This document shows positions 44,815 through 54,855 of a DNA stretch of 64,000 bases, in pieces. Source of the DNA: an uncultured Bacilli bacterium (lineage in GTDB: Bacteria; Bacillota_I; Bacilli_A; RF39; UBA660). The translations under genes were made by a program, and so were the position numbers. The notes beneath the pieces are model-generated. The model was not told where the DNA came from. It ran no database searches and saw only the letters and a list, made by a program, of their open reading frames with translations. How positions within the stretch are numbered: the first letter of the stretch is position 1; every line of letters starts with the position of its first letter. Where the stretch lies: positions 1 through 64,000 of the forward strand of contig CAKPGL010000003.1 of NCBI GenBank assembly GCA_934154785.1, read 5' to 3'.

Positions 44815-46290
44815 ATGAAAAAAATTACCGGTAAAATAGAAGATATATTTGAATATATTAAAAATATTAATGGAAATAGTCCTGATATAACTACCAGAAT
44901 TATTAAAGTAAAAAATAAACGTGTTGGATATATATTCTTACAAAGTGTTAGTAGTGATGATAAAATAAGTGATTTTCTAGTTAAAAGTCTTAATTTTGAT
45001 AATAAATTTGATTTAAATAATTTATTTTCTAGTTTATTTAATAACTTACAAAATAGTATTGCCAATAGCAACATGAAAGTAATTCAAACTTATGAAGATT
45101 TATTTTATTATTTAGTAAGTGGATTTACTATAGTCGTAGTAGATAATGAAAGTCGTGTTATATGTTTAGAAACTAAAGCTAATCTTGATAGAGGAGTTAC
45201 CGAAGCTAGTACAGAAACCGTAGTTAGAGGTCCTAAAGATGGTTTTACTGAAAATCATATGACTAATATTGGTTTAATTAGAAAACGTATTAAAGATAGT
45301 AATTTATGGTTTGATGAAGTACAAGTCGGAACTAGGACTAAAACTAAAGTAGAAATAGTATATCTAAAAGATGTTGTTAAAGATGAAAGTATAAATAAAA
45401 TTAAACAAAGACTTGATAACATAAATATAGACGGAATAATAGATAGTGGATATCTAAAAGACTATCTTGTTGATAATAAAAACTATTTATTTCCAAAAAT
45501 ACAAAGTACAGAAAGACCAGATATTGCTTGTTCATCTATTTTAGAAGGTAAAATAGTTATTCTAGTAGAAAATTCACCTTTTATATTGATGCTACCAACA
45601 ACATTTGTTGACTTTTTTCATGCTGCCGAAGATAATTATGAACTTCCCTTTAATGTATCTGTTTCTCGTATGTTAAGATTTTTAAGTTTTATTATAACTA
45701 TTATAACTCCTGCAGTTTATATTGCTATTATGACATATGATATAAAACTAATTCCTAGTCAATTATTAATATCTTTAGCGTCACAACGACAAGGTGTCCC
45801 ATTTCCTACTGTAATAGAAGTATTACTTCTTCTTACAACCTTTGAAATACTAAGAGAAAGTGATTTACGTAGTCCAACACAAATGGGTGCCTCTGTTAGT
45901 ATTGTTGGTGCATTAGTACTGGGTGACGCGGCAGTATCAGCAGGGATAGTATCTCCTATAGCGGTTATCATTGTCGCAGTTACTTCTATTAGTGGACTGG
46001 TATTTTCTGATATTGATATGGTTAACTCTATTCGTACTTGGCGTATTATATTTTTACTATTTGCTACTATGTTAGGATTGATTGGTATCAGTGTAGCGGG
46101 AATCATCTTAGTAACTAGACTTGCTAGTATGGAAACACTAGGTACTCCTTATTTAGCACCACTAAGTCCATTTAACTTAAAGGCTCAAAAATATGGTTTA
46201 CTAAAAAGTGCTAGAGGTAAAACATTAGAAAGACCAAGATTTTTACATACTAAAAATATAAAAAGAGGTGAAAATAATGAACAAAATTAA
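44815..46290 (+). CDS. Spore germination receptor A subunit (GerA family)
   Basis: The A subunit of nutrient germinant receptors in the spore inner membrane. A large N-terminal cytosolic domain (VRGPKDGFTENHMTNIGLIRKRI is the family signature) is followed by about five TM helices from residue 280 with PFNVSVSRMLRFLSF, SLASQRQGVPFPT and SDLRSPTQMGASVSIVGALVLGDAAV. The C-terminus is polar. Start 44815 follows GGAGGAAAC. It is the first gene of a GerA-GerC-GerB operon with overlaps; subunit order A, C, B is unusual but known. The 491 residues are normal. Confidence 0.93.
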   Translation: MKKITGKIEDIFEYIKNINGNSPDITTRIIKVKNKRVGYIFLQSVSSDDKISDFLVKSLNFDNKFDLNNLFSSLFNNLQNSIANSNMKVIQTYEDLFYYLVSGFTIVVVDNESRVICLETKANLDRGVTEASTETVVRGPKDGFTENHMTNIGLIRKRIKDSNLWFDEVQVGTRTKTKVEIVYLKDVVKDESINKIKQRLDNINIDGIIDSGYLKDYLVDNKNYLFPKIQSTERPDIACSSILEGKIVILVENSPFILMLPTTFVDFFHAAEDNYELPFNVSVSRMLRFLSFIITIITPAVYIAIMTYDIKLIPSQLLISLASQRQGVPFPTVIEVLLLLTTFEILRESDLRSPTQMGASVSIVGALVLGDAAVSAGIVSPIAVIIVAVTSISGLVFSDIDMVNSIRTWRIIFLLFATMLGLIGISVAGIILVTRLASMETLGTPYLAPLSPFNLKAQKYGLLKSARGKTLERPRFLHTKNIKRGENNEQN

Positions 46291-47461
46291 ATTTTTAATA
46301 TTAATTTTACCTATATTTTTGTTAACTGGGTGTTGGAATTACAATGAATTAAATAATTTAGCACTTATTACTGGTATATCTATTGATAAAGAGGATAATG
46401 AGTTCGTAATGAATTACATGATTTCTAACGCTAAGAAAAGTGATTCCTCTTCAAATAGTAATGAAGCATCTACTGTTTTATATGAAGGTAAAGGAGATAC
46501 TCTTGCTAAAGCAGCAGAAAATATTAATCAAAAATTACCTAAAATACCTTACTTATCTCATGCGGAAGTAATAATTATATCTGAAGATGTCGCTAAAGAA
46601 AATATGTTAAAGGTAATGGACTTTCTGCTTAGAAACCCTGAATCAAGAAAAGAAATTTATGTTTTAATAAGTAAAGGTTCAAAAGCTAGTGATTCACTAT
46701 CTATATTAACACCACTAGAAAATTTTCCATCAGAAAATATCAAAAGTAATATAACTTCTTCACCTAGTAAATCCGCAACTACTTATACAATAAAATATAG
46801 TGAATTTTTAGCAAAACTAATTACAGAAGGAATAGAACCAACTATTGGAGTTATTGAAATTGAAGGTGATATTGAAAAAGGACAAGATGTAAAATCTAAT
46901 AATAAATCTAAACAAGAAGCAGTAATTAAGTTAACTTCTACAGCCATATTTAAACAAGATAAATTAATATATATTACAGACAATAATGAATCTATTGCCA
47001 TTAATCTTTTTAATAATCGTTTAAGTAATACATACATAGAAACTGATTGTCAAAATGATAAAATTGTAACTTTCTTAACTGATATATCTATAAAAAAGAA
47101 AATTAAATTAGAAGATAATAAACCTAAAGTAAAAATCGAATTTGAAGGTAACGGAGCATTACTAGAAGTAAATTGTAAAATAAATCTAGAAGATAGTGAA
47201 GTTATAAAAGACATTCAAAATCAAGTAGAAGAAAAAATAAAACAATTATTAGAATCTGGAATAAATGTTTCTAAAAAATATAAAACTGATATTCTAGGAT
47301 TTGGTAATATTTTATATAAATATCACCCTAAATACTGGAATAAAATTAAAAATAATTGGAGTGATGAGTACCTCGAAGATTTAGATGTTGAAATAAAAAC
47401 AAATATAAATTTAAGTAGTAAAGGTTCCTTAGAACAAACTATTAAGGAGGAAATTAAATGA
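46277..47461 (+). CDS. Germination receptor C subunit, lipoprotein (GerC)
   Basis: A lipoprotein signal (MNKIKFLILILPIFLLTGCWNYNEL) with lipobox Cys, then the Ger(x)C family domain (NNLALITGISIDKE, LPYLSHAEVIIISED-like, LLRNPESRKEIYVLISKG). The C-terminal half is beta-rich. It overlaps the end of the A subunit by 14 bp. ATG 46277 with AGAGGTG is preferred to GTG 46268. About 394 residues; normal. Confidence 0.92.
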   Translation: MNKIKFLILILPIFLLTGCWNYNELNNLALITGISIDKEDNEFVMNYMISNAKKSDSSSNSNEASTVLYEGKGDTLAKAAENINQKLPKIPYLSHAEVIIISEDVAKENMLKVMDFLLRNPESRKEIYVLISKGSKASDSLSILTPLENFPSENIKSNITSSPSKSATTYTIKYSEFLAKLITEGIEPTIGVIEIEGDIEKGQDVKSNNKSKQEAVIKLTSTAIFKQDKLIYITDNNESIAINLFNNRLSNTYIETDCQNDKIVTFLTDISIKKKIKLEDNKPKVKIEFEGNGALLEVNCKINLEDSEVIKDIQNQVEEKIKQLLESGINVSKKYKTDILGFGNILYKYHPKYWNKIKNNWSDEYLEDLDVEIKTNINLSSKGSLEQTIKEEIK

Positions 47462-48549
47462 AAGAAAAAATATCAACTATTCAAATAGGTTCTATTTTAT
47501 GGTCACTTATGTTATCTGCCTATATTGGGATTGTTCCTTATATTGTTTTTTACATGTTAAAACAAGATGGTTGGATAGCACTAATTTTCTCCTTTTTAAT
47601 TGGCTTTTTAATACTAAGTCTATATTTATATATTTGGAATAAATATCCTGATAAAAATATATTTGAAAAAATCAATTATATATTTGGAAATAAAATAGGT
47701 AATATAATAAACATACTATATATATCATCTAACTTATATATGGCTTGTATTTATTTTTATAGTATGATTAACTTTGTCGCATCACAATATTTAATTAAAA
47801 CTCCACTTCTATTTATAACTCTTATATTTTCTATACCAATTATATATTTAATAATTCAAAAACTAGAAGTAATAGGTAGAGCACTATTTATCTTTTGGAT
47901 ATTAGGTACACTTTTATTTATACTAACATTTATTGGTCTATTTTTTCAATTAGATTTTTCTAAACTTTTGCCTATTGGAGAAAGTGGACTTTTTAACATA
48001 ATTAAAACTGGTTTTATTACATTACCATATACTAACTTTATACTATTTTTATTTATGTCCATACCAAAAGATTCTGTAATAGATAAAGATAAACTAAATA
48101 AAAGAAGTTATATTTTTTATACACTAGGATTCTTAGTAATAATATTTGGATGTATTATAGTTATAACTTCTCTAGGTGGAGAACTTTCTAAGATATATCA
48201 ATATTCTGAGTTCCAAGTATTAAAGAGAGTATCTTTAGTTGGATTTGTTGAAAGAATAGAAAGTACTTTATCCCTTAGATGGGTATTATATATGTTTATT
48301 ACTTGTATAATGGCTTTATATTTTATTAAAATTTATTTAAAAAGTACATTTAAAGTAAAAGAAAAAACTAATAACATACTTATCAGTATTATCGCTATTA
48401 GTTCCTTAGTTATTTCTAATAAAGTATTTTCTAATAATACTATAGGTAATAAAACAATAATAAACATTTTTCCTTGGATGTTATATGCATTATACTTATT
48501 ATTACCTATAGTTATTGCTGTTAGAATGAAGTTTAAAACAAAAAATTAA
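47458..48549 (+). CDS. Germination receptor B subunit (APC-type permease, GerB)
   Basis: A ten-TM protein of the spore germination branch of the amino acid/polyamine/organocation family, thought to bind the germinant. It starts KEKISTIQIGSILWSLMLS and contains LIQKLEVIGRALFIFWIL and GFVERIESTLSLRWVLYMF, the GerB signatures. The start overlaps the C-subunit stop (4 bp). The 363 residues are normal. Its 3' end overlaps the convergent gene by 17 bp. Confidence 0.92.
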   Translation: MKEKISTIQIGSILWSLMLSAYIGIVPYIVFYMLKQDGWIALIFSFLIGFLILSLYLYIWNKYPDKNIFEKINYIFGNKIGNIINILYISSNLYMACIYFYSMINFVASQYLIKTPLLFITLIFSIPIIYLIIQKLEVIGRALFIFWILGTLLFILTFIGLFFQLDFSKLLPIGESGLFNIIKTGFITLPYTNFILFLFMSIPKDSVIDKDKLNKRSYIFYTLGFLVIIFGCIIVITSLGGELSKIYQYSEFQVLKRVSLVGFVERIESTLSLRWVLYMFITCIMALYFIKIYLKSTFKVKEKTNNILISIIAISSLVISNKVFSNNTIGNKTIINIFPWMLYALYLLLPIVIAVRMKFKTKN

Positions 48550-49252
48550 ATAAGAATAAACCACCAGTAATTACTATTACTAAGATAATAAATACTAATA
48601 TAGTTATCCAAATATTATTTTTCTTAATATTTTTATTAATACCATCTAATTCTTCAAAATCATCTTTACTAAAATGCATTCCTGCTGTATAAAAAGAACT
48701 ATCTATTTCTTCTGTTTCATCTTCTTTTTTAGTGCGTTCATCTAAATTTCCAATAAAAGTATTATCATTAGATTTTAATGAATCTAATAAATCAAGACTT
48801 AATTCATTATCACCTAATGAACTAAGTGTTGCTATATTAGTTAAATCATCCATCTTTACGTCTGATGCATTTAGTTCATTTAATTTTTCAAGAAAATTAC
48901 TATTTTTAAAATTTTGAACATAACGTTCTTTTTCTTCTTTAGGGCGACTCTTTTTAGCATCATCTAGTACTTCTTTTAAATCATAATTTTTTTCTTCTAA
49001 GACTTCATCATTATCATTATTACAAACCACAGTCTTTCTAACAAAAGCAGTATCAAGTTTATCATTTTCTTTTTCGCTAATAAGTTTTTTTATCTTTCTT
49101 ATATCAATCTCATTAGAACTAGCTATATTAGCAATACCTTCTACATTACTATATTTAACATTATCATATAGTTCATCATATAAACTAGCATTTTTATTAG
49201 TTCTACTAGGTATTTTGTCATTATTATAATACTTTTCCATACGACTAGCCAT
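48533..49252 (-). CDS. Hypothetical C-tail-anchored acidic protein
   Basis: About 210 residues of charged, Asn/Asp-rich, predicted helical sequence are followed by one C-terminal TM helix (IWITILVFIILVIVITGGLFLF), so the protein would be anchored with its body in the cytosol. No family recognised. Start 49252 follows AGAGGTGATATCT. It lies between the ger operon and ferredoxin, convergent with gerB. Confidence 0.65.
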   Translation of the reverse strand: MASRMEKYYNNDKIPSRTNKNASLYDELYDNVKYSNVEGIANIASSNEIDIRKIKKLISEKENDKLDTAFVRKTVVCNNDNDEVLEEKNYDLKEVLDDAKKSRPKEEKERYVQNFKNSNFLEKLNELNASDVKMDDLTNIATLSSLGDNELSLDLLDSLKSNDNTFIGNLDERTKKEDETEEIDSSFYTAGMHFSKDDFEELDGINKNIKKNNIWITILVFIILVIVITGGLFLFNFLF

Positions 49253-49359
49253 AGATATCACCTCTATTATTAAGATAATCATATCATATTTTTTATATTT
49301 TTTAAAGATATAATTGTTTTTTTATTGGTTTTTATCTATAATAAATATGGAGGTTGTTT

Positions 49360-49569
49360 ATGAAAGCAAAAGTAAATAAAGATTTATGTATTGGTTGTGG
49401 AGCTTGTGCCGCTATTGTACCAGATGTATTTCAAATTGGTGATGATGGTTTAGCAGAAGTTATTACAGATAATGAAGTAAAAGAAACTGAAGTAAGTAAA
49501 GATTTAATTGATGAAGTAAAAGATGCTGCTGAGGGATGCCCTACTAGCGCTATTGAAATAAGTGAGTAA
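49360..49569 (+). CDS. fer: 4Fe-4S ferredoxin
   Basis: A 69-residue monocluster ferredoxin, cytosolic electron carrier. Cluster ligands are CIGCGAC near residue 10 and the distal EGCPTSAIE. Two of the usual cysteines in the second CxxC position are replaced (CAAIVPDVF), as in Bacillus-type [4Fe-4S] ferredoxins. Strong GGAGG site at 49349; terminator follows. Confidence 0.92.
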   Translation: MKAKVNKDLCIGCGACAAIVPDVFQIGDDGLAEVITDNEVKETEVSKDLIDEVKDAAEGCPTSAIEISE

Positions 49570-49572
49570 ACA

Positions 49573-49596
49573 AAAAAGATGAGCAATCATCTTTTT
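49573..49596. terminator. Bidirectional terminator between ferredoxin and rluB
   Basis: AAAAAGATGA (49573-49582) pairs with TCATCTTTTT (49587-49596), with T runs on either strand. Confidence 0.85.
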
Positions 49597-50314
49597 ATTT
49601 AGAAGAAACTTCACTATATAATTTTTTTACTTCCTTAGCATTTAAATAACGATATTCACCTGATTTTAAATTAGATAAATCAAGAAAAGCAATACGTTCT
49701 CTTTTTAATTTTAATGTATCGTGACCAATTGCGGAAAACATATTTTTTACTTGATGATTACGTCCTTCATGTATAGTTACTTCTACTATAGAAGTATTTG
49801 TTTTTTTATCATATTTACGTATTCTAATTTTAGCAGGTGCAGTCTTAACACCATCTATAACTACTCCACGTGCTAATTTTGATTGCTCTTCTTTAGGTAG
49901 AAAACCTCTAACCTTAGCAATATATACTTTATCTATTTTATTCTTAGGATGCATAAGTAAATTGGCAAGTTCACCATCATTAGTAAGAAGTAATATACCA
50001 GTAGTATCATAGTCTAATCTACCTACAGGATATAATCGCTTATCTGTTTCAATTAAGTCCATAACCGTTTTTCTATTATGTTCATCACTAGTAGTCGTTA
50101 CAACTCCACGTGGCTTATTTAAAATAATATATTCTTTTTCTTCTCTTTTAAGCATTATACCATTAATAGAAATAATATCACTAGGTTCTACTTTAGTTCC
50201 TAATTCAATAATTTTTTTACCATTAACTGATACTTTACCATTTAATATTAGTTCTTCTGCTTTTCTTCTAGAACAATAGCCTGTACTCGCTATAACTTTT
50301 TGTAAACGTTCCAT
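49595..50314 (-). CDS. rluB: 23S rRNA pseudouridine synthase RluB family
   Basis: An N-terminal S4 RNA-binding domain (MERLQKVIASTGYCSRRKAEELI) is followed by the RsuA/RluB catalytic domain with YPVGRLDYDTTGILLLTNDG (catalytic Asp) and EGRNHQVKNM. The start at 50314 follows AGGTGATGTTT. 239 residues, normal. In Bacillus the same gene follows spmA-spmB, and it does here too, 54 bp downstream of spmB. Confidence 0.93.
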   Translation of the reverse strand: MERLQKVIASTGYCSRRKAEELILNGKVSVNGKKIIELGTKVEPSDIISINGIMLKREEKEYIILNKPRGVVTTTSDEHNRKTVMDLIETDKRLYPVGRLDYDTTGILLLTNDGELANLLMHPKNKIDKVYIAKVRGFLPKEEQSKLARGVVIDGVKTAPAKIRIRKYDKKTNTSIVEVTIHEGRNHQVKNMFSAIGHDTLKLKRERIAFLDLSNLKSGEYRYLNAKEVKKLYSEVSSK

Positions 50315-50377
50315 AAACATCACCTGCGATTAATTATATCGTAGAAATCAAAAAAAGGCAAATCATTTATATATTTT

Positions 50378-50899
50378 TTAAAATAAATAATTAGTTATCA
50401 TGATACTAATAATAATACCTACTATATCCGCAAATAAACCTGCCCATAAGGAATACCTTATTTTTTTTATACCTACACTACCAAAATAAAGTGTTAAAAC
50501 ATAAAAGGTAGTATCAGTAGAACCCTGAATAAGACTTGCTAAAACCCCTTCAAGACTATCAGGGCCGAAAGTCGCTAAAATATTATTTAAAAGTGCTAAG
50601 GCAGAACTACCAGATATAGGTCGCATTAACATCATAGGAAGAACAGATAATGGTATTTTTAACACATTTAGAATATCTGATAAAAAAGAAAATATATAAG
50701 TTATAAAACCACTCTTTACAATAATATTTACTCCTAAAATCATAGCGAGCATAGAAGGAAACAAACTGGTAATCATAGAAAAACTTTCTTTAGCGCCTTC
50801 TATAAATAAATTATAAACATCCTGTTTTTTAAATATACCATATATTAAGATAAACAATACTAAAAAAGGAATCATTAACGAAGATAAAATATCTATCAT
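50378..50899 (-). CDS. spmB: Spore maturation protein B
   Basis: A polytopic membrane protein of the nucleoside-recognition (Gate) family that, with SpmA, is needed for spore core dehydration. GAKESFSMITSLFPSMLAMI and MRPISGSSALALL are family signatures; STDTTFYVLTLYFGSVGI near the C-terminus is also conserved. 173 residues. Start overlaps spmA by 4 bp. Confidence 0.92.
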   Translation of the reverse strand: MIDILSSLMIPFLVLFILIYGIFKKQDVYNLFIEGAKESFSMITSLFPSMLAMILGVNIIVKSGFITYIFSFLSDILNVLKIPLSVLPMMLMRPISGSSALALLNNILATFGPDSLEGVLASLIQGSTDTTFYVLTLYFGSVGIKKIRYSLWAGLFADIVGIIISIMITNYLF

Positions 50900-51477
50900 T
50901 TTTTACTCCTCTCCGCTAGAATATAATCCATTATTAATCCCGCTATTGTAGATAAAAAAGTAGCTATAATGCAAGGAAAAACTATACCAGTTGGATTACT
51001 ACTACCATACATCATACGTAAGGACATTACTGTAGTAGGAATAATAGTTAATCCACTTGTGTTAAGTACTAAAAATGTAATCATACTACGAGATGCGGTA
51101 TCTTTTTTAGGATTTATCTCTTGTAATGATTGCATGGCTTTTAAACCAAATGGCGTAGCAGCATTACCAAGACCAAATATATTAGCAATCATATTAGATG
51201 TTATATAACCTATTGCTTCATGATTTTTAGGTATCTCTGGAAACATCTTTGAAAATAAAGGAGTAACTATTTTAGTTATTTTATTTAACAAACCAGATTC
51301 ACTAGCGATTTTCATAATACCAAGCCATAATGCCATAACTGGAAATATCTTTAAAATCATATCTAGACTACTTTTAGCACTCCCCAGTATTTCTGTATTA
51401 AGTAAATCTAATTTACCATTTACTATGCAGAAAATACTACCAATTATAATAAAAGAACACCAAATAATATTTACCAT
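50896..51477 (-). CDS. spmA: Spore maturation protein A
   Basis: Paralogue and partner of SpmB. MVNIIWCSFIIIGSIFCIVNGK, GSAKSSLDMILKIFPVMALWLGIMKIA-type signature and NMIANIFGLGNAATPFGLKAM are visible. 193 residues with several TM helices. It overlaps the carboxypeptidase gene by 7 bp. Confidence 0.92.
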   Translation of the reverse strand: MVNIIWCSFIIIGSIFCIVNGKLDLLNTEILGSAKSSLDMILKIFPVMALWLGIMKIASESGLLNKITKIVTPLFSKMFPEIPKNHEAIGYITSNMIANIFGLGNAATPFGLKAMQSLQEINPKKDTASRSMITFLVLNTSGLTIIPTTVMSLRMMYGSSNPTGIVFPCIIATFLSTIAGLIMDYILAERSKK

Positions 51478-52556
51478 AAATTTTTAAACCAATTAATTAT
51501 TTTTGTAAATAATCCTATCTTTTTTATTGGTTGTTTTTCCACATAAATTGGTGTTCTAAATATTTCTTTATCAGCCATTTTAACTATAATGTTTCCTATA
51601 ACATCATCATTTTCATATTCACGTTTTTTTTCAAGTTCATATTTTAATGAAATTAATTTTCTTTCTTGTTCAAGTAAGGGATAAGAAAAGTTATCTTTTA
51701 TATAAAAATTACATCTTTTATAGTATTCTTCACCTAAAATATTTATATAACCTTGTTTTAAAATTTGATAACTTGTATATTCACTAAAAGCTTCTTCAAA
51801 AAGATTTTTATGATCATTAAAATCATTACCGTCATTAAGAGTTACTACTACTAAATTTAAGTTATCTTTAGAAGCAGTTGTAACTAAAGTACGACGTGCT
51901 ATTTGAGTAAAACCTGTTTTCCCACCAGTAGAATATTTATAAGAAAATAATAATTTATTTTTATTAGTCCAACTATAATAATTCATATTGGTTTTTAATT
52001 TATAATTTTTAGTACTAACAATTTTTTTATATTCATCATTTTTCATTGCGTAACTAGTAAGTAAAGCCATATCATACGCTGTAGAATAATTACCTTTTTC
52101 TTGATCTAATCCTGAAGGATTATTAAATATTGTATTTTTCATACCTATTTCTTGAGCTTTTGTATTCATCATATTTACAAACTCGTCAACACTTCCACCT
52201 ACATAATGCGCTATGGCTAAAGCAGCATCATTGCCACTACGAAGCATTAATCCATATAACAAATCTCTTAATGTTAATTGTTCACCTTGTTTAATATATA
52301 TACCCGAACCATAAGCTTTACTTATTTCATCACCAATTGTTACTACATCATCTAATTTATTAGATTCTACCGCTAATGTTGCTGTCATAATTTTAGAAAT
52401 AGAAGCAATACTACGTTTATTATGAATATCTTTACTATAAATAATCCTATTACTATCTATATCCATCATTATTGCACTAGTAGCGCTACTATCATAAGCT
52501 TTTATAGATAATGGAATACATAATAATATTAATAAAAATATGTACCTTAATTTCAT
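51471..52556 (-). CDS. D-Ala-D-Ala carboxypeptidase (DacB/DacF type), sporulation
   Basis: A penicillin-binding protein of the S11 family with an N-terminal signal peptide (YIFLLILLCIPLSIKA). The active-site SxxK is in IASISKIMTATLA near residue 55, SxN as LRSGNDAAL, and KTG as TGGKTGFTQ. A C-terminal region with KYELEKKREYEND and a basic amphipathic tail (GLFTKIINWFKNLW) anchors it to the membrane. It trims cortex peptidoglycan. Heads the dac-spmA-spmB operon as in Bacillus dacB. 361 residues. Confidence 0.92.
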   Translation of the reverse strand: MKLRYIFLLILLCIPLSIKAYDSSATSAIMMDIDSNRIIYSKDIHNKRSIASISKIMTATLAVESNKLDDVVTIGDEISKAYGSGIYIKQGEQLTLRDLLYGLMLRSGNDAALAIAHYVGGSVDEFVNMMNTKAQEIGMKNTIFNNPSGLDQEKGNYSTAYDMALLTSYAMKNDEYKKIVSTKNYKLKTNMNYYSWTNKNKLLFSYKYSTGGKTGFTQIARRTLVTTASKDNLNLVVVTLNDGNDFNDHKNLFEEAFSEYTSYQILKQGYINILGEEYYKRCNFYIKDNFSYPLLEQERKLISLKYELEKKREYENDDVIGNIIVKMADKEIFRTPIYVEKQPIKKIGLFTKIINWFKNLW

Positions 52557-52689
52557 GAACTATCACCTAAAAAATATATATGAAAAAAAGGACAAAATAT
52601 ACCCTAATTAAAGAATTAGTTAATGTCATAACCAAATACTTTTTATAACTATTTTAATTCAATTTCTTTTTCATTGACATATTTATAAT

Positions 52690-53133
52690 CTAGGGAATTA
52701 TTATTAGTAACAATACATTCCCAATTTCATTTTCTAAATCTCTTCTAGTATTACCTGCTATACTACCACCACGCTGTGCTACTAAAATATTTTCTTTTAA
52801 ACCTTTAGGATTTTTCTTTTTAGCTATTTCTCTAGTTGCTAATTCACCTAAATCAACAAGAACTACTTCAATATCAACAACATCAGTCATACGATATTTT
52901 CCGTCTTGCGCCTTTAACTTCAACCGGTGACAATTTGTCACCGTTTCATTTCCTTCCTCTTTAAGACTTTGCTTTAATTTATTCCAATATTTTCTTCCAT
53001 CCTTGCTATCTGAAACAACTCTCACCATATCCACAACACTTATAAAGTGTTTTTCCTGATTTTCATTCCAAACAGTTCTAATTGTTTCATTATTAAATAT
53101 TTTATTTACCAAATGCATTCTATTTTGATTCAT
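52690..53133 (-). pseudogene. BRO/DinD-like protein with internal deletion
   Basis: Residues 1-85 are a BRO-N-like domain (IRTVWNENQEKHFISVVDMVRVV, GRKYWNKLKQSLKEEG, TVTNCHRLKLKAQDGKYRMTDVVD). Residues 93-140 match the far C-terminal end of the same family (VDLGELATREIAKKKNPKGL, AQRGGSIAGNTRRDLENEIG). The middle, about 100 or more residues, is missing and the last residues (NVLLLIIIP) are aberrant. The family occurs as phage antirepressors or damage-inducible proteins. In-frame, so a small product may be made, but function is doubtful. Confidence 0.65.
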
Positions 53134-53204
53134 CTCTCAACCTCCAAAAACATTATAGTAAACATTTGTTCTTGGACAAGTATTTAATTAAATTTTTATA
53201 CCAA

Positions 53205-53244
53205 TATAAAAAGAACTAGTATTATAGTATTATAAACCAGTTCT
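53205..53244 (-). terminator. Terminator of the ABC-2 operon
   Basis: AGAACTGGT/ACTAGTTCT hairpin (one G-T pair) followed by TTTTTAT on the minus strand, 30 bp after the permease stop. Confidence 0.65.
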
Positions 53245-53273
53245 AATAAAATTTTATTTGTTCTAATATTATT

Positions 53274-54050
53274 TTAAGAGCCTGTACTAGCATACCTTTT
53301 CATACCAAGTTTAAACAAATATAAACAAGGTATTAAATATATAAACACTATTAAAGGACTAAAACAATATAATATATTATTACTCTTACCAACAAAGTAT
53401 AACAATGGATAATAATTAACAAAAGCATAAGGAATAACTACGGTAAAGAATATTACAAATCCTTTCTTAAATATACCAATTGGATATTGTGCCATATGTT
53501 TTCCACCATCAGTAAAAGTATTTCTTACCTCTAATCCTTGTACAGTGATAAAACAATAAGATGCAGCTAATAAAAATATACCAAAGAATATTGTTATTGA
53601 ACTTAATAACATCAATACTAACGTTATTACCTTATAAATACTCCAATAAATATCTAAATTAAAAAGTGCTATAAATATTACTATTACAGATTGTAAAATA
53701 CGCATTAATTTTACTAAATCTATTTCTTCCGCTATAGCTTGAATTAACACATTTCTAGGTCTTAAAAGTATTCTATCAAAAGTACCTAATATTATTTGTT
53801 TGTCGAATTGGTCTATTCCTCTAGCAAATGTTTCATTAAAAGAATAACCAAATTGTATAATACCAAACGTTAATAATACTTCATATAAAGTAAAACCCTT
53901 TATGTTATTGAATTTATCAAATAAAGATAAAATAACAAAATAATAAGAGAAAAATATAAATATTTGTGATATACAAGTTAATATAAATGAAACTTTATAT
54001 TGTAATGTAGACTTTAAATGATTTTTAAAATACTTGAAATATATAGCCAT
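53274..54050 (-). CDS. ABC-2 family transporter permease
   Basis: A six-TM permease of the ABC-2 exporter superfamily (258 residues). The signature ARGIDQFDKQIILGTFDRILLRPRNVL and GLEVRNTFTDGGKHMAQYPIGIF is typical of the subgroup with two separate permeases and one ATPase. Translated right after its partner permease (1-bp gap). The exported substrate is unknown; homologues move drugs, lipids or surface polymers. Confidence 0.86.
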   Translation of the reverse strand: MAIYFKYFKNHLKSTLQYKVSFILTCISQIFIFFSYYFVILSLFDKFNNIKGFTLYEVLLTFGIIQFGYSFNETFARGIDQFDKQIILGTFDRILLRPRNVLIQAIAEEIDLVKLMRILQSVIVIFIALFNLDIYWSIYKVITLVLMLLSSITIFFGIFLLAASYCFITVQGLEVRNTFTDGGKHMAQYPIGIFKKGFVIFFTVVIPYAFVNYYPLLYFVGKSNNILYCFSPLIVFIYLIPCLYLFKLGMKRYASTGS

Positions 54051-54051
54051 T

Positions 54052-54855
54052 TTAACCTCCTTGAACTATTGCTTTTTTTAAAGCAATCTTTGATAATATG
54101 TATCCTAAAATACCTAGAATAAATAGCCAAACAAGTTGAATAATTATTCCTTTAATAGCGATATTTGTAGATATATTAGATACATATATTCGAAATGGTA
54201 AATCGCTTACATATCTAAACGGTAAAAAATCGGCTATTTTTAGTAAAAAGTTAGGAAAAAATGGTAATGGTACTGTCAACCCAGAAAAGATATCCGCTAT
54301 ACAGAAAAATATACCTACTATACCTTTTTCATCTAAAGTAAACATTGTAATAATATGAAACAAGTTTACTATACAAGTAACAAGTAAAACTCCAATAATT
54401 AAAGTTATCAAAAATAAAATAAATGTTACTCCACTAGCTGGTAATGACAAATTAAATGGAGCAGGCAATAAAAACACAATTATAAATGCTGGAACACATC
54501 TAAGTAGTGTTTGTGATAATCTACTAGATAATATCTTGGTATACCACATAAAATATAATTCTTGTGGGCGACAAAATTCATAAGATATATTACCATTTTT
54601 AATCATACTTAATATATCTTTATCTTTATACCAAATACATATTAACGCAAATAAACATTGATTTAACCATAAGTAACTAACTAGTTGATTAAATTCCATA
54701 GGAGCATTACTACTACCTGATTCGTAAAATGCTAAATATACCATAATAAATATTAAACCAAAAAATATCTGAGTAACAATACCTGCTAAAGCAGAGATAC
54801 GGTATTGTAAGCCTGTTATAAATCGTAATTTAAAATAAGATAAATAAGCTGTCAT
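54052..54855 (-). CDS. ABC-2 family transporter permease
   Basis: Second permease, 267 residues with six TM helices and the matching cytosolic loop (SMIKNGNISYEFCRPQELYFMWY) plus LTVPLPFFPNFLLKIADFLPF. It overlaps the ATPase gene by 4 bp and forms the heteromeric channel with the 53274 product. Confidence 0.86.
   Translation of the reverse strand: MTAYLSYFKLRFITGLQYRISALAGIVTQIFFGLIFIMVYLAFYESGSSNAPMEFNQLVSYLWLNQCLFALICIWYKDKDILSMIKNGNISYEFCRPQELYFMWYTKILSSRLSQTLLRCVPAFIIVFLLPAPFNLSLPASGVTFILFLITLIIGVLLVTCIVNLFHIITMFTLDEKGIVGIFFCIADIFSGLTVPLPFFPNFLLKIADFLPFRYVSDLPFRIYVSNISTNIAIKGIIIQLVWLFILGILGYILSKIALKKAIVQGG

Noticed and set aside
44787..47037. Minus-strand open frames within the ger operon
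   Set aside because: Antisense shadows of well-supported germination genes; biased composition follows from the sense codons.
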